NCBI RefSeq assembly: GCF_003386865.1
Contig: NZ_QTUA01000001.1
Location: 2,976,001 to 3,040,000, forward strand
Origin: Calidifontibacter indicus
GTDB taxonomy: Bacteria; Actinomycetota; Actinomycetes; Actinomycetales; Dermatophilaceae
Direction of reading: 5' to 3'
Length of the DNA: 64,000 nt
The notes under the pieces are model-generated. The model saw nothing but the letters and a program-made list of their open reading frames with translations. It did not search any database and was not told the origin of the DNA. A program made the translations under genes and the position numbers. How positions within the stretch are numbered: the first letter of the stretch is position 1; each line of letters begins with the position of its first letter. Shown here one piece after another: positions 35,708 through 47,717 of this stretch.

Positions 35708-38353
35708 TCAGTCGACCACGACGATCGCCATCGGGGTCTGCTCCGAGCCCTGACCGAGCGGGTTGTCGGCGAACATCTCCTCGAAGCGTGCCTTGTCGAC
35801 ACCCTTGACGTCGGAGCCGAGCACGTTGCGTCCGATGTCGTTGGCGTCCATGACCACCGTGCCGCCGAAGGTGGCGCGGTACTGCTCGGGCACCCGCGCG
35901 CGGATCTGCTCCGAGAGCCGGGCCGCGACGTCGTCCGGGTCCTTGGGCGCCAGCTTGGCCGACACGTTCGAGGGGTAGGCGGAGTACTCGGTCGGACCGT
36001 CGATCGCGCGGATGTCGTTGCCGACGAGTTCGTAGAACAGCCCCTTCTTGCCGAGCACCTTGCCGACGGCGCCACCGGCACTCGCGTAGAGCACCCGCGG
36101 CAGGCCGGCTTCCTGGATCGCCAGTTGCATCGTGAACGGTGAGCCGAGGCCGATACCCGCCGGCGTGCGGGTGACGTACTTGGACAGGATGCGCGCCGGA
36201 CGGCCGACGTTGATGTCCCAGATGAAGTAGGAACGCCCCTGCGTGATCGCGATGATCTTTTCGGAGATGAAGAAGTACCACTGCTTGCCGGCGACCGCCT
36301 GCCGGTGCTGCTCGTCGGTGCCGAGCGTGGCGAAGAACCGGTCGATGTGTTCCATCACGAACGGGTCGAGGTCGGTGTCCTTGCTGACCAGTTCGCTGCG
36401 CAGCGGGTAGCGCGTCACCTGGTCGCCGAGGCTGGTCGTGAGTGCGAGCTGCTTGTCGGCGTTCGGCTCGAGGTCGGTCTTGATCCGCGCCGGCTCACTC
36501 GACACCTCGACCTTCTCGTCGAAGAACTCACGCAGCCACAGCTCGACGTTGAGCAGACGCCAGAAGGTCATCGAGTCGACACCGTTGGTGCCCTTGATCC
36601 AACCCTCGAACGCGTGGAGCACCTCGTTCTGGTCGAAGTAGGGCCTGTTGGCGAATTCCTCGGAGAGGAAGATGCTGTAGAAGTAGTTCTTCAACCGCAT
36701 GAACCACTCGCCCTGCGGGGTGGTGAAGCCGATCTTGTTGCGGCGGCGGTTGATCATGTCGGGCAGCAGCCCGCGGGTCGCGTCCCGCAGCACCCGCTTG
36801 TTCCAGCCGTCCTTGATGATCGCCTCGTCGGACAGGCTGAAGATGAACTTCACGACCTCCTTGTCGAGGAACGGCACGCGTCCCTCGAGCGAGAAGCGCA
36901 TCGTGTTCTTGTCCTCGTAGCGCAGCAGCGAGGGCAGCGAGTTGTGGAAGAGATCTTCGATCAACCTCAACTTGAGGTTCCGACCTTCGGTCGTGAACTT
37001 CTCCCCCGCGTGCTTCAAGGCGAACTCGGAGTTCATGAACGCGGTGGCCGGGATGACCTTCTTGCGCTTGAGCTTGTCCTGCAGCTTGAAGCGACCCAGC
37101 CGGTAGATGACGTCGAGGCTCTTGGACAGCTCGAGCGCGGCGTCCTTCTTGCCCTGGGCCTTCAGCTGACGCAGGTAGACGAAGTAATAGGGGATGTAAC
37201 CGGCCATCATCTCGTCGGCGCCCTGGCCGTCGAGCAGGACGGTGACGTGGTTGGTGGCCTCGCGCATCACCTGGAACTGCGCGTAGGGACCGGAGGAGAT
37301 CAGCGGCTCCTCCTGCGTGCGGATGAAGTCGAGAAGGTCCTTCTTGAACTCGTCCGCGGTCGGCAGGATCTTGTGCGAGTCGACCTGCCCCTTGCAGATG
37401 TCGAGCACCGCATCGACGTACTTCTCCTCGTCGTTGAGCGAGCCCGGGAACACGGCGGAGAAGGTGTTCTGGCGAGCGCCGATCGACTTGGTGGTCTCGT
37501 CGCCCTCGTTGAGGAGCTGGTTGATGATCACGGCGACGGCCGAGGAGTCGAGGCCACCCGACAGCGAGGTGCCGACCGGCACCTCCGACTGCAGGCGCAG
37601 CCGCACCGACTCGAACAGGCGCTGCTTGTACTCCGCCGCAGCCGCGTCGTCGTACGGACGCTGCTGCTTGGCCAGCTCGGCGAGCTCGTCACGCAGCCGG
37701 GTGAACGGACGGCGCTGCACACCCGAGGCGTCGACGGTCAGCATCTCCCCCGGCTCGAGCCGCTCGATGCCGTCGAAGAAGGTCTCCCGACCGTCCTCGT
37801 GGATGCGGAAGCGCAGGTAGCGGTAGAGCGAGCGCTCGTTGACGGCCTTGCGGTAGAGACCGCTGGCGAGGATCGACTTGATCTCCGAGGCGAACAGCAC
37901 GGTGTCGCCGACCTGTGCGAGGTAGACCGGCTTGATGCCGAAGTGGTCGCGGGAGAGCGTCAGGCGCTGCTCGACCGCGTCCCAGATCGCCAGGCCCCAC
38001 ATGCCGTTGAACTTGTCGAACGCGTCGCCGCCCCACTGCGCGAACGCCTGCAGCACGACCTCGGTGTCGGAGTCGGTGGTGAAGGTGTGGCCGAGGGCCT
38101 CGAGTTCGGTGCGCAGGTCGAGGTAGTTGTAGACCTCACCGTTGTAGGCGATCGTGTAGCGCCCGTCGGCGGTCTGCATCGGCTGCTGACCGTGGGCCAC
38201 GTCGATGATCGACAGCCGGCGGTGCCCCAGACCGACGGGGCCCTCGAAGTGGGTGCCCTCGCCGTCAGGTCCGCGGTGCACCTGGCAGTCGTTCATCGCG
38301 CGAAGGATGGCTTCGCTGCCGTCCGGACCGTAGTAACCGACGATTCCACACAT
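35708..38353 (-). CDS. Asparagine synthetase B fused to a CofE-like (F420-0:glutamate ligase) domain
   Basis: 881 residues in one open frame. Residues 2-210 are the class II glutaminase, with catalytic Cys2 (MCGIVGYYG). Residues 235-612 are the synthetase with PP-loop SLSGGLDSS (263-271) and LDGQGADE. The remaining part, about 640-881, is not found in AsnB; ISEKIIAITQGR, VTRTPAGIGLGSP, DANDIGRNVLG and DNPLGQ look like the F420-0:gamma-glutamyl ligase (CofE) fold. AsnB makes asparagine with glutamine nitrogen; the role of the added ligase-like part is unknown. No other F420 gene is in the window. ATG 38353 is required to place Cys2. Confidence 0.9.
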   Translation of the reverse strand: MCGIVGYYGPDGSEAILRAMNDCQVHRGPDGEGTHFEGPVGLGHRRLSIIDVAHGQQPMQTADGRYTIAYNGEVYNYLDLRTELEALGHTFTTDSDTEVVLQAFAQWGGDAFDKFNGMWGLAIWDAVEQRLTLSRDHFGIKPVYLAQVGDTVLFASEIKSILASGLYRKAVNERSLYRYLRFRIHEDGRETFFDGIERLEPGEMLTVDASGVQRRPFTRLRDELAELAKQQRPYDDAAAAEYKQRLFESVRLRLQSEVPVGTSLSGGLDSSAVAVIINQLLNEGDETTKSIGARQNTFSAVFPGSLNDEEKYVDAVLDICKGQVDSHKILPTADEFKKDLLDFIRTQEEPLISSGPYAQFQVMREATNHVTVLLDGQGADEMMAGYIPYYFVYLRQLKAQGKKDAALELSKSLDVIYRLGRFKLQDKLKRKKVIPATAFMNSEFALKHAGEKFTTEGRNLKLRLIEDLFHNSLPSLLRYEDKNTMRFSLEGRVPFLDKEVVKFIFSLSDEAIIKDGWNKRVLRDATRGLLPDMINRRRNKIGFTTPQGEWFMRLKNYFYSIFLSEEFANRPYFDQNEVLHAFEGWIKGTNGVDSMTFWRLLNVELWLREFFDEKVEVSSEPARIKTDLEPNADKQLALTTSLGDQVTRYPLRSELVSKDTDLDPFVMEHIDRFFATLGTDEQHRQAVAGKQWYFFISEKIIAITQGRSYFIWDINVGRPARILSKYVTRTPAGIGLGSPFTMQLAIQEAGLPRVLYASAGGAVGKVLGKKGLFYELVGNDIRAIDGPTEYSAYPSNVSAKLAPKDPDDVAARLSEQIRARVPEQYRATFGGTVVMDANDIGRNVLGSDVKGVDKARFEEMFADNPLGQGSEQTPMAIVVVD

Positions 38354-38431
38354 GGGCGCAATCCTAAGGTGCGCCCGCACGTGCGGCCGACACCGCCGGA
38401 CGGCGAGCCGGTCACATTGCTGCCTGGGTGG

Positions 38432-39265
38432 TCAGCAGTAGGTGGCCGGCATCCGATTGGTCGTGGGCTTGCTCCACGGCGCACACAGCTCGAGTCCTCG
38501 GTCGGCCAGGCCCTGCTTGATGTAGGGCAGCGTGCCCGGGTCGGTGCCCATGTGGTTGAGGTGCACGACCACCGTGCTGCCCGGGAACGCATTGCGCACG
38601 ATGTGGTCGGCCGCCGACCGGGCCGACTTGCCGTCCCAGTCACGCGGGTCGAGGTTCCACATGCAGTTGAACTTGCCGTGCTGCGCGAGCACCGACCACA
38701 CCCGCGCGTTGTAGGCGCCGTACGGCGGACGCACGTAGTTGCTGTCCACCTGCGGACGGGTGATCTCCCACGCGATCCGATCGTCGGACAGCGTCGTGAG
38801 GTCGTGGTGGTCGTAGGTGTGGTCGACGACCAGCATCCCGTTGGCCCGGGCGTAGGCCGGGTCGGCGTTGCCCGCAGCGACCGCACTGCCGTTCGGGGCG
38901 ACCCCGATGCCGATGTCGTTGGCCTTCGCGGTGTCGACCAGGTTGCGGAACGCGGCGGCGCTCGGCGAGGTGTCGTCGAAGACGAGGAGCACCTTGTCGC
39001 CGTTGTTGCCGCAGCGTGTGGTGCGGTAGCCGGCGTCGGTGGAGCTGCCACCGGTCGTGCTGCCACCGACGTCCGCGCCGGCGCGGCTGCCCGCCCCGAC
39101 GACTGCTCCCCAGGTGAGCGGACCGACGATGCTTTCGAGGTTGAGGCCGGACGCGGCGCTGGCGGCGCCCGTGTTGGCCGCCACCGCGATGCCGGTCGCC
39201 CCCATCGTCGCGGCGAGCGCGAGAGCCGAGATCTTCACCGTCCGACGGCTGCGAAGCGTGTTCAT
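38432..39265 (-). CDS. Secreted polysaccharide deacetylase (NodB-like)
   Basis: 277 residues with a Sec signal peptide (about 1-38, ending near ASAAS). The NodB-fold motifs are recognisable: LLVFDDTS for TFDDG, DHTYDHHD for HxxxH, and VRPPYGAYN. The metal-binding Asp and both His are kept, so it may deacetylate peptidoglycan or another surface glycan. Motif 1 departs from consensus (DDT for DDG). It lies between misplaced atpC/asnB and the atp operon. Confidence 0.87.
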   Translation of the reverse strand: MNTLRSRRTVKISALALAATMGATGIAVAANTGAASAASGLNLESIVGPLTWGAVVGAGSRAGADVGGSTTGGSSTDAGYRTTRCGNNGDKVLLVFDDTSPSAAAFRNLVDTAKANDIGIGVAPNGSAVAAGNADPAYARANGMLVVDHTYDHHDLTTLSDDRIAWEITRPQVDSNYVRPPYGAYNARVWSVLAQHGKFNCMWNLDPRDWDGKSARSAADHIVRNAFPGSTVVVHLNHMGTDPGTLPYIKQGLADRGLELCAPWSKPTTNRMPATYC

Positions 39266-39459
39266 GATTCCCCCTGATTTGCCGGTCGCGCGGCCGGTCG
39301 GCCGGGCGTTCTCGGTGCATCGCTATGAGGGAGGAGCGGGCCGGTTCGGTTGCGATACCTGAATGGGTAGAGGTGCCCATACCGTTGGGCCGCGACGGCA
39401 TTCATCTCGGGCCACGCTGGCGGCCCGTGGCCCGGCCGCGCGCGGCTAGGTTTGCGCAC

Positions 39460-40104
39460 ATGGACGCACCCGAGAGCCCCGAGGACTACTACGCACGCAT
39501 CGAAGCGGCGCTCGGCGACGAACGCCGCCTTCCGGTCGCCGTCGAGGAAATGCCCGGCTGGGACATCTACCCGTACGAGATCGACTTCCTGAAGATCAAG
39601 CCGCTCGCCCCGCTGGCCGACACCGAACCCGCGCGCCGCGGCGAAGATCCCGAGACCTGCTGGTGTGCCGAACCGGTCGACCCCGAGGCCGACGGCCTGG
39701 TCTGGTCGAACGACGAGTGGAAGCTCTCGACCGATCTGGACGGCTCGGGGCTGCCGATCATGGTGTGGCTCAGCCCGCTCACCCACTGCGACCTGCCGAC
39801 GATGCCGCCCGCGGTGGCCGCCGGGCTCGGACCGCTGATCGCCACGGTCTCGGCCGCGGTCGAGGAACTGCCGAGCGTCGGACGCGTCCAGCTGGCGAAG
39901 TACGGCGACGGCGGAGCGCACCTGCACATGCTGTTCATGGGCAGGCCGGCGCGCATCCTGCAGTTCCGCGGCTCGCCGATGCTCGACTGGGAGGAGAACC
40001 TCCCCCGCGTGCCCGCCGAGGTCGTCGCGCGCAACGTGCGCCCGGTCGCCGAGGCCCTCGTCGCCGCGTACGGTGGCCGACTCGGCCCGGCCGCCCGCGA
40101 CTGA
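39460..40104 (+). CDS. Conserved protein with HIT-like GGAHLHMLF motif
   Basis: 214 residues. No close family recognised with certainty. A C-terminal segment VQLAKYGDGGAHLHMLFMGRP resembles the HxH part of histidine-triad-like folds; the rest has an acidic, Trp-rich N terminus (PGWDIYPYEIDF, CWCAEPVD). ATG 39460 is chosen as the first good start; the frame is open upstream to 39325 but reads as non-coding. Function unknown. Confidence 0.75.
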   Translation: MDAPESPEDYYARIEAALGDERRLPVAVEEMPGWDIYPYEIDFLKIKPLAPLADTEPARRGEDPETCWCAEPVDPEADGLVWSNDEWKLSTDLDGSGLPIMVWLSPLTHCDLPTMPPAVAAGLGPLIATVSAAVEELPSVGRVQLAKYGDGGAHLHMLFMGRPARILQFRGSPMLDWEENLPRVPAEVVARNVRPVAEALVAAYGGRLGPAARD

Positions 40105-40173
40105 CTTCCCACCCAAGGGTTCGCGAGCCACGCGACGCCCGCGCGCAGACCGAGTCGAGGCGGGTGATCAGCG

Positions 40174-40393
40174 GTGACCGAGCTTGCGCGGCGCTTGGGC
40201 ACCGGCGATGCGATCGCGATCGGACTCGGCTCGAGCGTGGTGGTCGGGTTCAGCTCGTTCGGGGTGCTGCTCTACTACGCGATCGCGAACCTCGCCGCGT
40301 TCACCCAGTCCGGCGAGCAGCGCCGATACCCACGCGCTCCAACTGCTGGGGCCGCTCGGCTGCGCCGGCGGCGCGGTGCGACTACACCGCTGA
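40174..40393 (+). pseudogene. Remnant of an APC-family amino-acid permease
   Basis: The first 20 residues (TELARRLGTGDAIAIGLGS) are a typical permease N terminus, and the following VVVGFSSFGVLLYYAIANL matches a late membrane helix of the same family, so about 370 middle codons have been lost. A frameshift near 40320 then moves the coding signal to the second frame (ALQLLGPLGCAG), ending at 40393. Not functional. Confidence 0.7.
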
Positions 40394-41689
40394 CGAGGCA
40401 GCCTTCGCTTCCGCCCGCTGCGGATCGGGCAGCACCTTCGACCAGAGGTTCAGGGCCCGCATCACGTGATAACTCACCAGCACCGCGATGGTGCCGAGCG
40501 CGATGCCGGAGAAGGTGAGGTCGCCGAGCTTCCAGGTGTAGTCGGCGATGCCGATGATGAGGCCGATCGCGGCCGAGGTGAGGTTGATCGGGTTGCCGAA
40601 GTCGACCTTGTTGTCGATCCAGATGCGGGCGCCGAGCAGCCCGATCATGCCGTAGAGCATCGTGCCCGCGCCGCCGAGCACACCGGCCGGCACCGTCGCG
40701 ATCGCGGCGCCGAACTTCGGGCAGAAGCTGAGCAGCAGCGCGCCGCACGCCGCGACCCAGTAGGCCGCCGTCGAGTAGACCTTGGTCGCAGCCATGACCC
40801 CGATGTTCTCGGCGTACGTCGTGGTGCCCGAACCGCCGCCCGCGCCGGCCAGCGTCGTGGCGAGTCCGTCGGCCATCAGCGCGCGTCCGGAGACGTCGTC
40901 GAGGTCGCGGCCGGTCATCTGTGACACCGACTTCACGTGGCCGATGTTCTCGGCGACGAGCACCAGCACGACCGGGATGAACAGCGCTGCAGCCGACAGG
41001 TGGAAGGTCGGAGATTGGAAGTCGGGCAGCCCGATCCAACGATCCACCTTCTCGACGCTGTCGAAGTTCACCTCGCCGCGCAACACCGCGACGACGTACC
41101 CGGCGAGCACACCGACGAGGATCGCAAGACGTCCGAGCAGGCCGCGTCCAAGCACGGTGACCAGCGCGATGACCACCAGCGTGACGGTGCCGGTCACCGG
41201 CGAGACGACGAAGTTGTTCTTCGCGGCGGGCGCGAGGTTGAGCCCGATGAGCGCGACGATCGCGCCGGTGACCAGCGGCGGCATCAGCGCGCGCAGCCAA
41301 CCGGCTCCGAGCACCTGCACGACCAGGCCGACGAGGAAGAGGCTGACACCGGCGAGCACGACACCACCGAGGGCTCCCGCCATGCCGTGATCGGTCTTGG
41401 CGGCCGTGATCGGCGCGATGAACGCGAATGACGAGCCCAGGTAGCTCGGCACCCGTCCGGCCGTGATCAGCAGGAAGATCATCGTGCCCACGCCGGAGAA
41501 GAACAGCGTGGTCGACGGCGGGAAGCCGGTGATCAGCGGCACCAGGAAGGTCGCGCCGAACATCGCGACGATGTGCTGTGCCCCGATGCCGATCGTGCGC
41601 GGCCAGGTCAGCCGCTCCTCGGGTGCGACCACCTGCCCCGGGGCAATCGTTCGTCCGTCACCGTGCAGGGTCCAACCGAGTCCGTTCAC
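40382..41689 (-). CDS. Uracil/xanthine permease family transporter (NCS2)
   Basis: 435 residues and about 12-14 membrane helices. AQHIVAMFGATFLVPLITG, SFAFIAPI, the conserved helix 8 VAENIGH and the helix 10 AENIGVMAATKVYS are the NCS2 signature regions of UraA. It imports uracil or a related nucleobase with protons. GTG 41689 starts the conserved N terminus; the ribosome binding site is weak. Its 3' end overlaps the permease remnant on the other strand. Confidence 0.93.
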   Translation of the reverse strand: MNGLGWTLHGDGRTIAPGQVVAPEERLTWPRTIGIGAQHIVAMFGATFLVPLITGFPPSTTLFFSGVGTMIFLLITAGRVPSYLGSSFAFIAPITAAKTDHGMAGALGGVVLAGVSLFLVGLVVQVLGAGWLRALMPPLVTGAIVALIGLNLAPAAKNNFVVSPVTGTVTLVVIALVTVLGRGLLGRLAILVGVLAGYVVAVLRGEVNFDSVEKVDRWIGLPDFQSPTFHLSAAALFIPVVLVLVAENIGHVKSVSQMTGRDLDDVSGRALMADGLATTLAGAGGGSGTTTYAENIGVMAATKVYSTAAYWVAACGALLLSFCPKFGAAIATVPAGVLGGAGTMLYGMIGLLGARIWIDNKVDFGNPINLTSAAIGLIIGIADYTWKLGDLTFSGIALGTIAVLVSYHVMRALNLWSKVLPDPQRAEAKAASSAV

Positions 41690-41751
41690 GAGCCGCGATC
41701 CTATCGGGGTCGCTGTGATTCGCAGAAGGGTGGATCGTCTGGCCGCGCGAG

Positions 41752-41982
41752 GTAGTGCAAAGCGCGGATCGGCAGCCCCACGTAGTGCAAAGCGCGAGCT
41801 ATACACCGCGGTCTGCACTACACCGCCGCCCCAAACCGCGGTTTGCTTTACCCGAGCCACGAGCGAGCACCTCACGCGCAGCGACCGAGCTACGGGCGCC
41901 CGAGCTACGAGCGCCCGACTGTTGCCTCGACCACGACGATCCACCGCAGGACGATCCACCGCTGGCGAATGCCAGCGGTGGC
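41752..41982. repeat. Repeat-rich intergenic stretch between uraA-like gene and atpD
   Basis: Several short repeats are clustered: GTAGTGCAAAGCGCG at 41752 and 41782 (period 30), a palindrome AAACCGCGGTTT at 41833, a 15-bp tandem unit GAGCTACGRGCGCCC at 41887-41916, a second tandem GACGATCCACCGC at 41935 and 41950, and an 11-bp hairpin at 41957-41982. No open frame with coding character. The 392-base gap holds only these and the atp terminator. Confidence 0.75.
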
Positions 41983-42023
41983 ACCCACCGGCCACAGCGC
42001 GAGGCTCACGGCGGCGGGACGCG

Positions 42024-42057
42024 GAAGCCCCCCGGACGCGTGCGTCCGGGGGGCTTC
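42024..42057 (-). terminator. Strong terminator after atpD
   Basis: A perfect 15-bp stem, 42024-42038 with 42043-42057, loop CGTG, rich in G/C with a GAAG/CTTC foot, 24 bases after the atpD stop. It ends the atp operon before atpC. Confidence 0.82.
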
Positions 42058-42081
42058 ACCGCGAAGGGCGGCCAGAGGAAA

Positions 42082-44476
<2,395 letters not shown>

Positions 44477-44527
44477 AGGCGTTCCTTCCTTGTCGCTGTC
44501 GAACCGTCAGTGATCGTGCAGGGCGCC

Positions 44528-46162
44528 TCAGCGCTTCTGCTTGACGATCTGCTGCTGGTTGATCTGGTCCTCGGTGAGCTCGTCGAAGCGCTCCGAACCC
44601 TCACCACCGTGGTCGGGGGTGGAGCGGAACTCCTTCTTGAACTCGGCCATCGCGTTCTCGAGGGTCTTCTTGCCGTCGTCGTCGAGCTTGGTGCTCTCGC
44701 GGACCGACTTCAGGAAGTCACCTTCGTTGCGTCGCAGGTAGTCGAGCCAGTCGGACTCGAACCGGTTGATGTCGTCGACCGGAACCTCGTCCAGCTGGCC
44801 GGTAGTGCCGGCCCAGATCGAAGCGACCTGCTCCTCGAGTGCGTACGGGGAGTTCTGCGGCTGCTTGAACATCGCCATCAGACGCTCACCACGAGCCAAC
44901 TGACGACGGGACGCGGCGTCGAGGTCGGAGGCGAACATGGCGAACGCCTGCATCTCGCGGAACTGCGCGAGGTCGACCTTGATCGAACCGGTGACGGCCT
45001 TCATGGCCTTGGTCATCGCGGCACCACCGACACGCGACACCGACACACCCACGTCGACCGCGGGGCGCTGGTTGGCGTTGAACAGGTCGGCCTGCAGGTA
45101 GATCTGACCGTCGGTGATCGAGATGACGTTGGTCGGGATGAACGCCGAGACGTCACCGGCCTTGGTCTCGATGATCGGCAGACCGGTCATCGAACCCGCG
45201 CCGAGCTCGTCGGACAGCTTCGCGCAACGCTCGAGCAGACGGCTGTGCAGGTAGAAGACGTCGCCCGGGTAGGCCTCGCGGCCCGGCGGACGGCGCAGCA
45301 GCAGCGACATGGCGCGGTATGCGTCGGCCTGCTTCGACAGGTCGTCGAACACGATCAGGACGTGCTTGCCCTCGTACATCCAGTGCTGACCGATGGCCGA
45401 ACCGGTGAACGGAGCGAGGTACTTGAAGCCCGCCGGGTCGCCGGCCGGGGCGTTCACGATGGTGGTGTACTCCATCGCGCCCGCCTCCTCGAGGGTCGCG
45501 CGGACCTCGGCGACGGTGGAGTTCTTCTGGCCGATGGCGACGTAGATGCAGCGAACCTGCTTCTGCGGGTCACCGGTCTCCCAGTACTCCTTCTGGTTGA
45601 TGATCGTGTCGGTGGCGATCGTGGTCTTGCCCGTCTTGCGGTCACCGATGATCAGCTGACGCTGACCGCGACCGATCGGGGTCATCGAGTCGATCGCCTT
45701 GATGCCGGTCATCAGCGGCTCGTGCACCGACTTGCGCGACACGACGTTCGGCGCCTGGAGCTCCAGCTCGCGGCGCTCGTCGGTGGCGATGTCACCGAGA
45801 CCGTCGATCGGCTGGCCCAGCGGGTCGACCACACGGCCGAGGTAGGCGTCGCCCACCGGAACCGAGAGCACCTCGCCGGTGCGCTTGACTTCCTGGCCTT
45901 CTTCGATGCCACCGAACTCACCGAGGATGACGACACCGATCTCGTGCACGTCGAGGTTCAGCGCGATGCCGAGGGTGCCGTCCTCGAACTGCAGCAGCTC
46001 GTTGGTCATGGCGGTGGGCAGGCCCTCGACGTGGGCGATGCCGTCGGCTGCGTCGGTGACGCGGCCGACCTCTTCGCGGGATGCCTGGCCCGGCTCGTAC
46101 GACTGGACGTAACCGTCCAGTGCGGCCCGAATGTCTTCCGGACGGATGGAGAGCTCCGTCAT
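44528..46162 (-). CDS. atpA: ATP synthase alpha subunit
   Basis: 544-residue F1 alpha subunit with [11 protein letters not shown] as Walker A and the conserved [12 protein letters not shown] ([16 protein letters not shown]) region. ATG 46162 is preferred to ATG 46165, because it has better spacing to the AAGGAG site. Actinobacterial C-terminal extension present. Confidence 0.98.
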   Translation of the reverse strand: MTELSIRPEDIRAALDGYVQSYEPGQASREEVGRVTDAADGIAHVEGLPTAMTNELLQFEDGTLGIALNLDVHEIGVVILGEFGGIEEGQEVKRTGEVLSVPVGDAYLGRVVDPLGQPIDGLGDIATDERRELELQAPNVVSRKSVHEPLMTGIKAIDSMTPIGRGQRQLIIGDRKTGKTTIATDTIINQKEYWETGDPQKQVRCIYVAIGQKNSTVAEVRATLEEAGAMEYTTIVNAPAGDPAGFKYLAPFTGSAIGQHWMYEGKHVLIVFDDLSKQADAYRAMSLLLRRPPGREAYPGDVFYLHSRLLERCAKLSDELGAGSMTGLPIIETKAGDVSAFIPTNVISITDGQIYLQADLFNANQRPAVDVGVSVSRVGGAAMTKAMKAVTGSIKVDLAQFREMQAFAMFASDLDAASRRQLARGERLMAMFKQPQNSPYALEEQVASIWAGTTGQLDEVPVDDINRFESDWLDYLRRNEGDFLKSVRESTKLDDDGKKTLENAMAEFKKEFRSTPDHGGEGSERFDELTEDQINQQQIVKQKR

Positions 46163-46238
46163 CATCTTCTCCTTCGTGTGGGCCGTGGCCCGCGGTTCAA
46201 GCTGTCAGGTGGGTTACGAGGTTTTCGACCGTCGGACT

Positions 46239-47051
46239 TCAGCCCGCGATGTCGCGGCGGACCTGGTCGAGTCGGGTCAGGATGGTGCCGTCGATGACCT
46301 CGTCACCGACCTGGACGCGGACGCCACCGACCACTTGCGGGTCGACGACGACGTTGGTCATGACCTCGCGTCCATAGAGGTTGTGCAGTGCACGAGCCAG
46401 CCGGTCACGCTGCTCCGAGCTCAGCTGCGTCGCGGCGGTGACCGTCGCGGTGAGCTGCTGACGCACCGCCGCGGCGACGCGCAGGTACTCCTCGAGCACG
46501 CGCTCGTAGCGACGACCACGCGGGTGCTCGGCGGCCCGGGCCGCGAGGAATGCGGTCTCCGGTTCGGCCTTGCCCTCGAGCAGTCGGCTGACGAGTGCCG
46601 CCTTGTCGGCGCCCGCACGCTGCCGGTCCGTCAAAGCGTCGCGCAGTCCGGCATCGCCGGCCACGGTGCGCTCGAAGCGGAACAGCTGCTCCTCCACCTC
46701 GTCGAGGCGACCACGACGGTCGGCTGCGGCGAAGGCGGAGTCGACAGCAAGTTCCTCGACGGCGTCGGAGGCGTCGCGGTCGCTGCTCCACCGCTGCGAG
46801 GCGAGCTCGCGCAGCACGGCGAGGACGGCGTCGCCGACCTTGCCGCCGAACAGCCTGTCGACCAACCCGGCCCGAGCCGACGCGTCGTGCGTCGGGTCGG
46901 TGAGGGCCCGTCGCAGTCCGGCGTTGCCGTCGAGGACGTCGACTGCGGCGAACAGCTGACGCGACGTGTCCGCCGCGTCGGCTCCTTCGCTCAACCGACG
47001 TCCGAGCTCGGCGCGGACGTGGGCCAATGCGGTCCGGGAGGCTCCCTGCAT
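46239..47051 (-). CDS. atpH: ATP synthase delta subunit
   Basis: 270 residues, the long actinobacterial form of the stator delta subunit (about 180 in other bacteria). The C-terminal segment LYGREVMTNVVVDPQVVGGV is typical. Start overlaps the atpF stop (TGATG). Confidence 0.96.
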   Translation of the reverse strand: MQGASRTALAHVRAELGRRLSEGADAADTSRQLFAAVDVLDGNAGLRRALTDPTHDASARAGLVDRLFGGKVGDAVLAVLRELASQRWSSDRDASDAVEELAVDSAFAAADRRGRLDEVEEQLFRFERTVAGDAGLRDALTDRQRAGADKAALVSRLLEGKAEPETAFLAARAAEHPRGRRYERVLEEYLRVAAAVRQQLTATVTAATQLSSEQRDRLARALHNLYGREVMTNVVVDPQVVGGVRVQVGDEVIDGTILTRLDQVRRDIAG

Positions 47052-47653
47052 CAGTTGCCTGCCTCGGTACCGATCTTGGTCGGTTTCAGCGCACCCGACT
47101 CCAGCTCGGCGAGGAACCGGTCGACGATGCCCTTCTGGCGGGCCTCGTCGTGCAGCGATTCGCCCACGATCTTGCTGGCGAGGTCGGTCGACAGGCGACC
47201 CACGTCGGAACGCAGCGACACCGCAGCCGCCTGGCGGTCGGCCTCGGTCTGCTTCTTCGCCGAGTCGACGATGCGGGTGGCTTCGGCGTTGGCCTGCTCC
47301 CGCATGTCGGCGACGATCTGCGCACCCTGCGAACGGGCGTCCTCGCGGATCTTCGCGGCTTCGTCACGAGCGCTGCTCAGCTGGGCTTCGTACTGCGCCT
47401 TGGCAGCCTCGGCCTGCTTCTGAGCTTCCTGCGCCTGCTCCATACCGCCTTCGATGGCGGCGGTGCGCTCGGCGTGCGCCTGCTCCAGCTTCGGCACGAC
47501 GTACTTCTTCACCATGAACATGAAGAAGCCGAACACGATGATGCCGAAGACCAGCTCAGGGATGTGCGGCAGGATCGGCTTCTGCGTGTGCTCGGGGTCA
47601 GTGCCCTCCGCAAGCAGCACCGCGGCCTGGACCGCTCCGCTGGAAATGATCAC
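47051..47653 (-). CDS. atpF: ATP synthase b subunit
   Basis: 200 residues: a short N terminus, one transmembrane helix (ELVFGIIVFGFFMFMV), and a long charged helix forming the peripheral stalk. GTG 47653 is preceded by GAGGAG with good spacing; the open frame upstream is not coding. Confidence 0.95.
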   Translation of the reverse strand: MIISSGAVQAAVLLAEGTDPEHTQKPILPHIPELVFGIIVFGFFMFMVKKYVVPKLEQAHAERTAAIEGGMEQAQEAQKQAEAAKAQYEAQLSSARDEAAKIREDARSQGAQIVADMREQANAEATRIVDSAKKQTEADRQAAAVSLRSDVGRLSTDLASKIVGESLHDEARQKGIVDRFLAELESGALKPTKIGTEAGN

Positions 47654-47717
47654 GTTGTGCTCCTCGGTTTCACCAGGACCCGGCGGCGTTGATCGAACCG
47701 CCGGCCCTGCGCGGGTC

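Noticed and set aside
36305-39277. A 990-codon open frame on the plus strand opposite asnB-cofE and the deacetylase
   Set aside because: Antisense frame of GC-rich genes. The minus-strand proteins have full motifs, this one has none.
35296-42081. A mobile element as the cause of the atp split
   Set aside because: No transposase, integrase or flanking direct repeat of a target site was seen; only the insertion itself is supported.
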